A stretch of DNA of 64,000 nt, taken from contig OW569377.1 in the NCBI GenBank assembly GCA_937625935.1, positions 372,001 to 436,000 of the forward strand, given 5' to 3'. The notes below the pieces were generated by a model that did no database searches, was not told the origin of the DNA, and saw only the letters and a list, made by a program, of their open reading frames with translations. Shown in pieces: positions 27,978 through 36,192 of this stretch. Every line of letters starts with the position of its first letter. Positions within the stretch are counted from its first letter, which is position 1. The translations under genes were made by a program, and so were the position numbers. The stretch comes from Tetramitus jugosus (Eukaryota; Heterolobosea; Eutetramitea; Acrasida; Vahlkampfiidae).

Positions 27978-28010
27978 TTTTTTTTTTTTTTTATTTTTTT
28001 TTTTTTTTTT
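27978..28010 (-). repeat. Poly(A) tract of copy A (T-run on plus strand)
   Basis: Thirty-three bases on the plus strand are T except one A at 27993. On the minus strand this is a poly(A) tail about 115 nt after the copy A stop codon, and an AATAAA (TTTATT on plus, near 28050) lies in between. Copy B's leader starts at the very next base. It marks reverse transcription of a polyadenylated RNA. Confidence 0.75.
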
Positions 28011-28125
28011 CCATACAACCATGTGTGCTTGCGCAGCACGATTGCTCATTTATTGACTTGTTTTGTGAGTGACGACCCGTAGGGCGTCATTCACTCTTCT
28101 TCTCTTGTTGTCCCCGACGGTGCAT

Positions 28126-29292
28126 CTACAGGTTGGAAGAATCACTCTGGTGAGTGTTTTGGTTGATGCCCTTCATCAAAGGGTGTAACCTTGTAGTAGG
28201 ACCGTCGATGGACACAGAGCCATCTGTTGTTTTTTTCTTGTTTTGGGCCTTGTTGCTCATCAGATCACCCAGTGTGATCCTAGCACTCCTCTTCTTGTTG
28301 TCATTGAGTTGTGGACTCTGAATCTCCTTTTCGGAGTCATCATCCACATCCACAATGACTGGTTCGTCCTCAGTCAAACCATACCTTTTGCGTGCAGCAG
28401 CCAGCGCCAAAGCAGCAATTTCCTTTTTCACTCTGGCGAACACTGGAGAAGTGGCATTCACTTGCTCCAGAATTTGCCGGTTCTCAGCACTGAGCTGTAC
28501 AACAGGCACTGATGGCAGTGGTGTTGCTACAGTCCTCTGTTCTTCTGCCTCCACTAGCTCAGGAGTAGTCTCCATCCTAGCAGTGACTTGGGCAACTTCT
28601 TGTTCCGACATTGGAACCGGTTTGTTGCCCCCTTGACCCTTTGTCTTTGCCAATTCCTTGGTGAATTCTGTGACCTGTCGACGCAGTCCGTCAACCACCG
28701 TCAGCAGCTCCTCGTACATCTTCGTCAACCTCTTGTTGACCGCCTTGAGAGGATCATGTGGTCTCTCGACGTATCGAGTGACCGTGGCCTTGACCTTGTT
28801 CTCTCCGCTGAGCACTGCCCGTGCATAGGTTTCATCACCCATGACCACGAAAGCAGTGTCACGCTTCTTTAGCACACTGGCAACCTTCTCAGGTCCCAGT
28901 AGCTTCTTGATGTCGTCCACTGACATATTCTTCATGCCATGGACGACCACCTTTCTTGTGCAATCAACGCTGCGCTTGGGTGCAGCAGTGCTGTTGCCAA
29001 TCCTCCTCTGTTTGTTGAATAGCTCAACAAACTCATAGATGCGGTCACCCTTGACCGTCACCCATGCAACAAAGCGTTGCTGGCCTTTCCTCTTGATGAC
29101 CTGGACTCGGTTGAGCCAGTCACCAAACTCCTCTCCTATCTTTCTTGCCAAAGATGACTGAGAGACACCATTACCGTTGCCAGTAATGACGACCTCTCTG
29201 TCACTTGGCCTAGAGCCTTTCCGTGCAGTGGTCCACACTGCATAACGGCTGTTGCCGTATTCCTTCACCAAATTTGTTGAATCACCAGACAT
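28126..29292 (-). CDS. ORF1/Gag-like RNA-binding protein of retroelement (copy A)
   Basis: This encodes 388 aa, intact, from ATG 29292. Two alpha/beta segments look RRM-like: about 32-85 (REVVITGNGNGVSQSSLARK then LNRVQVIKRKGQQRFVAWVTV) and about 109-170 (KVVVHGMKNMSVDDIKKLL then DTAFVVMGDETYARAVL). A coiled coil follows (about 175-215, NKRLTKMYEELLTVVDGLRR). The C-terminal half is acidic and charged with a basic end. RRM plus coiled coil is the layout of LINE ORF1 proteins. Codon use is richer in G/C-ending codons than in neighbouring genes. The paralog directly downstream is broken. It could alternatively be a domesticated or unrelated multicopy gene. Confidence 0.6.
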   Translation of the reverse strand: MSGDSTNLVKEYGNSRYAVWTTARKGSRPSDREVVITGNGNGVSQSSLARKIGEEFGDWLNRVQVIKRKGQQRFVAWVTVKGDRIYEFVELFNKQRRIGNSTAAPKRSVDCTRKVVVHGMKNMSVDDIKKLLGPEKVASVLKKRDTAFVVMGDETYARAVLSGENKVKATVTRYVERPHDPLKAVNKRLTKMYEELLTVVDGLRRQVTEFTKELAKTKGQGGNKPVPMSEQEVAQVTARMETTPELVEAEEQRTVATPLPSVPVVQLSAENRQILEQVNATSPVFARVKKEIAALALAAARKRYGLTEDEPVIVDVDDDSEKEIQSPQLNDNKKRSARITLGDLMSNKAQNKKKTTDGSVSIDGPTTRLHPLMKGINQNTHQSDSSNL

Positions 29293-29361
29293 GTGATTCC
29301 GTTTTTTTCTGCGTTTTTGTGTAATTGAATTCCTTGTAATTAAGAGATATTGAGATGTACA

Positions 29362-29434
29362 GCGCCTTTAGCTCAGTGGATAGAGCACTGGACTTCGGAT
29401 CCAGGGGTCATGGGTTCGACTCCCATATGGTGTA
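29362..29434 (+). tRNA. tRNA-Arg (anticodon TCG)
   Basis: Seventy-three nucleotides fold as a cloverleaf: acceptor GCGCCTT with ATGGTGT, D-arm GCTC/GAGC, anticodon stem CTGGA/TCCAG with loop CTTCGGA (anticodon TCG, reading CGA), variable GGGTC, T-arm ATGGG/CCCAT with loop TTCGACT, discriminator A. The acceptor has one U6:U67 mismatch and two G-U pairs, at 1:72 and 3:70. There is no intron. A T4 terminator starts 2 nt after the end. The gene lies between the ORF1-like element and the RhoGEF gene. Confidence 0.93.
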
Positions 29435-29548
29435 CGTTTTGTGATTTCTTGCTGGCAACAAGGTTTTTTTTTTGCCAGTTCGTTTGTGACTGTTTTTTTT
29501 TAGTTTAATACATGAAAACTCACCAAATGTGCATTTCTTATTTACTGA

Positions 29549-32500
29549 CTAACAAAAACGAACATCGAATACAAAAGTACCTACTTCGTTTCCAACATCA
29601 TCCAATATTCTGGTTCTAATTCTCTTCTTTGTCCTTAGTTTGGGAGGGGTAAGTGTTTGCTTGGCAAGTTGAATTGTGTATCTCTGTTCTTCACTTGCAG
29701 GACTGTCTTCGATGGGAGTTACGACCGTTCTCTTGCTTGACAATCGTTGTTCCACATGGCAAGATTTTACATTTCCGAGAGCATAGTACGCAATCTCAGC
29801 ATGAAATGTGAATACTTTCTTCAGAGGTAGCTTAAGGCATGGAATCGTGTTGCTCTCACTATTGCCACTACAGAGTTCAAGTGGACAGGGAAGACCATCT
29901 ATGTGAACACTCATTGACTCAAGCACTATGCAGCTTTTCAAACATTGAGGAACACTTACATGGAAAGTATTCAAAGTTATTAGTTGCAGACTATTGATGG
30001 AGCCACTGGATTCAACTGCTGGGCCAAAGGAACCAGTGAACGATCTCTCTCCCTTGTTGAAAGTGAGTGCGTAGGGAATATCAAACACTGAGATAGCGGG
30101 TAACTTGAGAACTTGTAGGAGAATATGACAAATCTCAGTTTTTCTCTCGGACCATAACAGCTCATCACTTCGATTATGTGTGTGGATGCAGAGGAAATTG
30201 TCACTGAGACTACTAACAGATATCCGCTCAATGCTCGCAAAAGGAATAACTGTCTTGCACTTACTGAAACGATGGTCCAATAAAAATATACTAGAGTCAG
30301 TAATGACCAAGGCAGCTCTTCTTCTTCGCAACTTTCTTGTGTATCTAGTGACACTGTCACAGAATTGAATGTTATCAATGAGAATATCTGACAGTTGAGA
30401 TATTTGTTTCATATTGCGATAACCATTCACTGGAATATATAATCCAATATAGTCTCTGTCGATAGAACATCTTCGTCTCATCTTTTTCCCTCGGTAGACA
30501 TCTTGAATGGATGTCTTGGTCTGATCCATACTTCTGCTCATGTGAATCAATTTCTGCCTAGGGGTAGTGCTCTGTTGCAGCAGGAGCTTGTTGGCTAAGA
30601 ATGCCGTATCGGCCCAGTTTGGATTGTACGTGACAATCCAATGATTGGCATTGGTAGAGCTTCTGCAGATCATAAACTCACTATCCAATGACTCCCTGGA
30701 TTCAAATGTTGCATTGATGATATCTCCATTAGATTTGGGAAGAAAGGCCACTGAAGAAGCTACTTGAATTGAGAGTTCTTTTCTTGAATTGTACTTTGGC
30801 TGAGCTACCCATTGCAGTATTTCGATGATTTCAGTTTTCTTAATGGATGATAAGAGAAAGTCGTGAGGTTCTGAGCATTGAATTGCAAAGAAGTTGTCAT
30901 CACCAGAACTGACTGCCAAGCTCATAATGCTTTCTACAGGAATTCGGCATCGAACATTGCCTTCCAATCCATTGAAAAGATAGACAGCAGAATTTGTGAT
31001 GACCAAACGGCATTCCTTGCTACTCATTCCTGATGATACAATGTAGTGTACCATGCTACTGAAAACAACCACAGGTTCTCCAAAGTGTTTCTCAAAATTT
31101 GAAAACAGTGCACTACTACAAAAGGCTGTGTAATCACCATCATATCTGGAGTTTGATGTAACGCTGGACAATGACCCTCTCCTCCTTAGTTTCTTCCCCT
31201 TGTATACATCGTTTTCAAAATATTCTTGATCTCCGTGATCGAGTAGTTCAGGATCGTTCTTCAATACCTTTTGGAAGCATTCAACTTCATCATTCAAAAA
31301 TCTCAATAGTTCCTTGTCCAGTTGAGAAATTTCTCTCGTAGTTCCAACAATCGCAGCGTCCTGTTCGTTTACATTGCTCTCTAGAGTGTAACTTAGATGT
31401 AAACATCGCTCCTTACTTGATTTGAGAGTTCGAATGGCTTGTTCGAGCTTCTCCAATTCGTACTCGTGAGACACGATTTCATCATTCAGTTTATGAATTC
31501 GTCTTCTCATCTCAAGGGATGTTGTTTGGTAAATCTGGAGCTCTGTTTGAGCAGAGCATCTATGATCACACAGTTTTTGTCGCTTCTCTGCCATATCAAG
31601 CAGAGAAGTCCCATGACCAACATTACATCTTTGTTTGTACGCTTCCTGGCTATTTTGGATACATCCATAAACCAATCCTTTAAACTTTGAGAATAGAACT
31701 TGATGGTTGTGCACCTTCTTTTCCACATCAGAAGGGCTTCTAATCAATAGCGTTTGCTTCATATTATCGACCAGAGACACAATTTTAAATGTGTGACTAC
31801 TAGGTTTCGATACCATGGAGCAAAAGTGAAGGAACAACACGAGAATATTCTGCTGTGATTCCGAGCGCTTGAGCGTTTTGCTCAATAGCTTGTCTCCGGT
31901 CGTCTCTGGCAATAAAACGACAACATCACTAAACAAATAAGCTGAATAATTGCCATGAGTCGAGAATGCACTTTTTTCTCCCTTGGTACCTCTTCGTCCC
32001 CGAGCTGCACTCTTGATTGCCTCAGAGTTGGCAGCTTCAACAAAGTTAAGTCTCGAACAAATGATGGAACAATTGACTTGAGCTGACGCAACAAATCTGC
32101 GATGAGATTGTATAAAATTGTTAATGCCAAGCTCTTTGCTCAACACAGTTGAGATGTAACTGAAGGTACTCAAGGTATCGGAAGCTGCCTTACTTTTATC
32201 ACAGTGATGGGCAATATCTGTGATGAGCTTCACTGCTTGTTGAATACGTGGATAATCATCCATCGATTCATCTGTCACCTCGAGAATGTTCTGAAGTAAC
32301 ATTTGATATCTTGGAATTCTCTGAATGGGAATAATAAGCAACGTTGCCAAATCGTTGGCGAGACCAGAATTGGATGGACTTCGACTTGAAGGTTGACCTA
32401 CACATGATTCAACATAGGATTTGAACCACTTTTGTTTTCTCAACTTTTGATACAGCTCATATGCTTCATCATAATTATTTACAAAATCAGTGTACAACTT

Positions 32501-33304
32501 CAAACATGGAGCAGTTTCTTGAAAAACTCTTCCTATCGCGGAGAATTCTTCATTTCCTTCACCCACAGAACTGACTTCATTCTTGAGCTTCTCCAACAGA
32601 TAGGTGTTAGCTCCCAAAATTTGCTTAATATTGCCAAAGAGGCATTTGTATTCGCTCTCAGAGAATGTTGATTGATTATTCAATGGCAGACCATTGGTCG
32701 AGCTATTTCCTAGACTAACTTCATTCATCATTCTCCAAGCTTCCTTTGCATACACCTCAACAAACAAGGTCAAATTCCTGACATAGATCTCTTCTGTTGT
32801 AATTGTTTCCTTGACCAACTCTCTTCTCTTTGTCAATTTCCGACTGACAATCGCGATCAACGTGGATGGAGGAGCAGAAAATATGGTTGGTATCGACAAG
32901 TCTTCCTCTGACGAGTTCTCTTTGATTTCTTCTACATGAGTATCCTGCTGTTTGTTAGGTGAAGACACAGGAGTAATATCAGTACCAGAATATGTATTGT
33001 GAGATTGACTGCGAGTCGTCGCTTCGCATGACTTGAGTACACTTGCTACTTGTGAAGAACTCGAGAAGCTAGAGTTGTTATCATATGATGATGATAACAG
33101 TTCACTATAATCATACTGCCACGAATAAGAAGAACTCATTTTGTTCAGGATTCCATCAGGATTGCTTACGTTTCTTCTGATGGGCGGTTTTGCAATACTA
33201 TCCAGCCTACTTCTCATTCGAGGGGACATCTCTATCGTATTGGATGACTCCACCATTAAATTCGAACTGAAAGTACCAGTATTAGACTGTATGGATTGTG
33301 TCAT
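29549..33304 (-). CDS. RhoGEF (DH domain) with coiled coil and two myosin TH1-like domains
   Basis: This encodes 1251 aa from ATG 33304. The N-terminus (1-155) is Ser/Asn-rich. A DH domain spans about 160-370, with ETITTEEIYVRNLTLFVEVY and the signature LLIIPIQRIPRYQMLLQNIL (CR3). A PH-like region follows (about 400-560), then a coiled coil (about 600-690). Two repeats then begin YKGKKLRRRGS (about 700-832) and YRGKKMRRRCS (about 935-1065). Each contains an LVITxSxxxL strand and an I..(L/I).VS..(D/S)(D/N)F segment, the pattern of class I myosin tail homology 1 domains, which bind acidic phospholipids. DH domains activate Rho/Rac GTPases. TH1 domains would tether the protein to membrane. The last ~180 residues look beta-rich. 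Confidence 0.75.
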   Translation of the reverse strand: MTQSIQSNTGTFSSNLMVESSNTIEMSPRMRSRLDSIAKPPIRRNVSNPDGILNKMSSSYSWQYDYSELLSSSYDNNSSFSSSSQVASVLKSCEATTRSQSHNTYSGTDITPVSSPNKQQDTHVEEIKENSSEEDLSIPTIFSAPPSTLIAIVSRKLTKRRELVKETITTEEIYVRNLTLFVEVYAKEAWRMMNEVSLGNSSTNGLPLNNQSTFSESEYKCLFGNIKQILGANTYLLEKLKNEVSSVGEGNEEFSAIGRVFQETAPCLKLYTDFVNNYDEAYELYQKLRKQKWFKSYVESCVGQPSSRSPSNSGLANDLATLLIIPIQRIPRYQMLLQNILEVTDESMDDYPRIQQAVKLITDIAHHCDKSKAASDTLSTFSYISTVLSKELGINNFIQSHRRFVASAQVNCSIICSRLNFVEAANSEAIKSAARGRRGTKGEKSAFSTHGNYSAYLFSDVVVLLPETTGDKLLSKTLKRSESQQNILVLFLHFCSMVSKPSSHTFKIVSLVDNMKQTLLIRSPSDVEKKVHNHQVLFSKFKGLVYGCIQNSQEAYKQRCNVGHGTSLLDMAEKRQKLCDHRCSAQTELQIYQTTSLEMRRRIHKLNDEIVSHEYELEKLEQAIRTLKSSKERCLHLSYTLESNVNEQDAAIVGTTREISQLDKELLRFLNDEVECFQKVLKNDPELLDHGDQEYFENDVYKGKKLRRRGSLSSVTSNSRYDGDYTAFCSSALFSNFEKHFGEPVVVFSSMVHYIVSSGMSSKECRLVITNSAVYLFNGLEGNVRCRIPVESIMSLAVSSGDDNFFAIQCSEPHDFLLSSIKKTEIIEILQWVAQPKYNSRKELSIQVASSVAFLPKSNGDIINATFESRESLDSEFMICRSSTNANHWIVTYNPNWADTAFLANKLLLQQSTTPRQKLIHMSRSMDQTKTSIQDVYRGKKMRRRCSIDRDYIGLYIPVNGYRNMKQISQLSDILIDNIQFCDSVTRYTRKLRRRRAALVITDSSIFLLDHRFSKCKTVIPFASIERISVSSLSDNFLCIHTHNRSDELLWSERKTEICHILLQVLKLPAISVFDIPYALTFNKGERSFTGSFGPAVESSGSINSLQLITLNTFHVSVPQCLKSCIVLESMSVHIDGLPCPLELCSGNSESNTIPCLKLPLKKVFTFHAEIAYYALGNVKSCHVEQRLSSKRTVVTPIEDSPASEEQRYTIQLAKQTLTPPKLRTKKRIRTRILDDVGNEVGTFVFDVRFC

Positions 33305-33620
33305 TCTGAAGTTGTGTTGTGGTTGTTTCGTCTTTTGTGTTCCAGAGAACCGTGTCACAGACAAAACAACCAACACTTTGCTGCAGTGACATCTAAAAAC
33401 CTCTACCGGTTGGTGAGCCCAAACAGTCCGTGGGAATATTCAATGTGATATCATTATCCACACAACAACATCACACGATGGACTATTTTCGATTTTTCAG
33501 ATGGTTCAGAGAGAGAAAAAAAATTCTGCTATCGTGACAAATTCAGCTTGTCAGACATCAGCGGCTTTTTTATGGCAAAATAGAACAACTCCTTGACAGC
33601 GCAGAGAAAAATCTTTGACA
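33305..33620. other. Intergenic upstream of RhoGEF gene
   Basis: Promoter and leader of the minus-strand RhoGEF gene and 3' end of nothing else recognisable. The RhoGEF frame stays open to a GTG at 33376 but lacks an upstream ATG. Confidence 0.4.
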
Positions 33621-35867
33621 TCATAGATCCTGGATGCCAAACAATCTGTTTCGATCCACAATACAAGTAATCTCGGGCCTGTGTTGCACCGAAAACGAAT
33701 GCTCACTAAACATCCGAAACTTACCAACCCAGGATGGTATGTGATGAAAGCTCACATACCTTAATTCTATTACATCCTTGTTATGCACAACATTTAATTG
33801 ATCCAACACATTGCACAGAGCGTTAGAATCTGTTGTGTGTCGGAACGGAAATTCCTTCTCTCTATGCCTCACAATCTCATAGGGTGTCTGATTCTGTAAC
33901 AACCAACTCGAGCTTGGAATAATGAGTGAAGATGAAGACAAGCGCTTATGCATTCTCTCGTCTTCTCCGTCTTCGCTTTCATTGAGACTCTTACTCTCCT
34001 CAACACTCTTATCCACACTCGTATCATTCTTGTACTCACTATCAACAAACACGCGATAACACGTATCGTCCACGAATATTGTTGAACAGTACCGAGTGTC
34101 ATAATCGTAGCATAGAGTTGAAGTTTCAATTGGTCCCAAAGTAGATCCCGCATGATTCACATAAGCAGAGCAAGTCGTTGTCCCAGTATCCCATTGAGGA
34201 CTATAATGATAGTGCACATAGTTGCCATAACGACTCAAATTACGCACCTTTCTCTTTCCAATGTTGGAATGTGCGGCCAAACCAAATGAAAACCGCTGTT
34301 TCACATCAGGTTTCTGTCCAATAACGTCGCTCGAAGCTGTTTTGAACTCGACGCTCACTGCTGATCTCCCTACATGATAACAATGATGATTCTCCTGCAA
34401 AGAAGCATCACCACTATTATTGTTATTAGTACTATTGTTCCACTCTCTCAGCATTGGCAAATAAAACTGAGAGCTCAACGTACTCTTGTTTTGCAAATTT
34501 TGACACTGAATAAGACTGACTCGCTTGAGAGAAGCGAATTTGAACCTAGGTTTTTGTTGTTTTTGTTGGCTTCTTTTTTGCTCAACATCAACAACAGCTT
34601 CTTTGGTTGCTTGTTTTCTTGTTGTCATTGTCGACATACTTGTTCGTGGTAGTGGTGACTTTAAATGCGGTACCACATTGTTCTTTCCATTTTTCACTGC
34701 ACAGTCTGTCATTTCATGAAATGACGCAACCAATGTCGTTTCATTTTGCTTATTATTATTATTGTTCACTGTTCTGAAACAATCATCATCATGATCATTC
34801 ACTCGTGCACAATCAGTGCCATTCTGAATCACACTTTTTCGCCTTGTCTTCCCCTGTTTTTCATCATTATCACCACCGCTACTATGACTACTATTACTAC
34901 TCTTGTTGAGTTCATGATTGTTACATTGACATGATGATTCAACTCCCAATTGAATGTGTTCACAAGAGTGACCAGACTCACTCTTCTCATACAAAATGTT
35001 GTACGCTACATCACCTTCACTCACTTCATCACTCATTTCATCACCTCCTCTATTCACATTATTCACATAATCTTCTTCATGATATTCATCGATTTCGTCA
35101 CTTTCATTATTATCATAGTAATCATAGTAATCACCATAGAGACCACATTGAGCAAATTGATCATGATGATGATGACTATTGTTATTATTATTCTTAATAT
35201 TCGATGAAGATGATTGTTTCTCTTGAGTCAGATTAATAATTTGATATTGTTGCTTATATTCGTTGAAACTCTTGTCCAACATGATGACAAATTGTCGAAA
35301 TGATGAATCAGAGATGCGTGTAAAATGAGGTTGTTTTGTTTTTCGTTGATGTTGCTTATTTGCATGAGTATTGTTGTTATTTGATGATAAGGATGATGAT
35401 GCATGATTTTGATGATGATGATGATTTGTTGTTGATGATGATGATGATGAATGATCACCATGATGATGACTATGATGATGCTGATGATGATGGTTGTTGT
35501 TGTTGTTGTTGTTGGTAGTGCAATCGATTCGTTCAAACACAAAAGCTTCTTGCAATGATAACCAATAGGACACAATGTGATACCATTGTGATTTATTGAC
35601 TTGTTGAATCATGAATTTAGTTCTCATGTCCAAGTACTCTAATATGTGAAAAGCTAACTCGTGTGGTAACAAGAAACCACTATCATTGTTATTGTGATTG
35701 TGAGAGTCATGATTGTTGTTGTTGTTGTTGTGATGATGATGATCAAAGTGACTAGCGGTCGACGATTTTCTCATGTAGGAGAATTTGCGGCCATGATGTT
35801 TTTGTCTCGGTGACAGTGCCCATGAGGAAGTTGAAACTCGGAAAAAGAAACTCAATTGTTGTCCCAT
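33621..35867 (-). CDS. F-box protein with His/Asn-rich low complexity
   Basis: This encodes 748 aa. It begins MGQQLS, a good myristoylation consensus. An F-box lies at about 66-100 (LLPHELAFHILEYLDMRTKF). It is flanked by runs of His and Asn (41-60 and about 118-170). The middle third is acidic and Asn/Ser-rich. From about 500 the sequence is more ordered (FSFGLAAHSNIGKRKVRNLS, CYDYDTRYCSTIFVDDTCYR), and the last 60 residues include FHHIPSWVGKFRMFSEHSFS. F-box proteins give substrate choice to SCF ubiquitin ligases; I do not recognise the substrate-binding part. The homopolymer runs are CAN-codon (CAT/CAC, AAC/AAT) expansions, common in this window. Confidence 0.65.
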   Translation of the reverse strand: MGQQLSFFFRVSTSSWALSPRQKHHGRKFSYMRKSSTASHFDHHHHNNNNNNHDSHNHNNNDSGFLLPHELAFHILEYLDMRTKFMIQQVNKSQWYHIVSYWLSLQEAFVFERIDCTTNNNNNNNHHHQHHHSHHHGDHSSSSSSTTNHHHHQNHASSSLSSNNNNTHANKQHQRKTKQPHFTRISDSSFRQFVIMLDKSFNEYKQQYQIINLTQEKQSSSSNIKNNNNNSHHHHDQFAQCGLYGDYYDYYDNNESDEIDEYHEEDYVNNVNRGGDEMSDEVSEGDVAYNILYEKSESGHSCEHIQLGVESSCQCNNHELNKSSNSSHSSGGDNDEKQGKTRRKSVIQNGTDCARVNDHDDDCFRTVNNNNNKQNETTLVASFHEMTDCAVKNGKNNVVPHLKSPLPRTSMSTMTTRKQATKEAVVDVEQKRSQQKQQKPRFKFASLKRVSLIQCQNLQNKSTLSSQFYLPMLREWNNSTNNNNSGDASLQENHHCYHVGRSAVSVEFKTASSDVIGQKPDVKQRFSFGLAAHSNIGKRKVRNLSRYGNYVHYHYSPQWDTGTTTCSAYVNHAGSTLGPIETSTLCYDYDTRYCSTIFVDDTCYRVFVDSEYKNDTSVDKSVEESKSLNESEDGEDERMHKRLSSSSLIIPSSSWLLQNQTPYEIVRHREKEFPFRHTTDSNALCNVLDQLNVVHNKDVIELRYVSFHHIPSWVGKFRMFSEHSFSVQHRPEITCIVDRNRLFGIQDL

Positions 35868-36192
35868 TATGAATTATGTGCTTGTTTTGTGTGTGGTTGT
35901 TGTTGTGGAAGTTTGATGCACTATTCGTTTTTGAGGTGATTGATCATTTGATTTTTTGTGTGATGATGGAGAAGGCAATTGCTCTTGTTTGTTGTGTGTT
36001 GATTTGTTGTGTTCTTTGAGTAATGATTGGTGATTGGGCTTGTACTCGTGCAGATTGAACTGGTTATTGCTGATGTGTTGTCTTGGGGGTATGTGATGCG
36101 AGCCGCTGTGTTTTTTTATGGAAGGCCCCGTCAACAGTCAGCTGCAGGGAGGTATGATGAAAAGGGATAATGACGATGTGGTGAGCTCTTTC
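35868..36192. other. Intergenic upstream of F-box gene
   Basis: An open minus-strand frame (35874-36134) is Ser/Thr/His/Lys-rich, has no ATG at its start, ends with a stop just before the F-box start codon and reads like transcribed leader rather than protein. Confidence 0.4.

Larger units (their letters stand above)
27978..29332 (-). mobile_element. ORF1-like retroelement copy A, next to tRNA-Arg
   Basis: The unit runs from the leader motif GAATTC (29332) through the 388-aa ORF and 3' UTR to the poly(A) tract. Copy B begins immediately downstream, giving a head-to-tail pair with a shared leader. The 5' boundary is 30 bp from the tRNA-Arg gene. There is no reverse transcriptase here, so the unit is either non-autonomous, a retrocopy, or a 5'-portion element. 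Insertion next to tRNA genes is known for Dictyostelium TRE non-LTR elements; whether the same targeting exists here is an inference from one site. Confidence 0.5.

Noticed and set aside
27978..28010. T-run as a simple homopolymer slippage tract
   Set aside because: Its position after an AATAAA and directly at the start of the next element copy fits a retroelement poly(A) tail better.
35336..35518. Asp/Met/Cys-rich frames opposite the F-box gene
   Set aside because: Antisense shadows of CAT/AAT repeat tracts.
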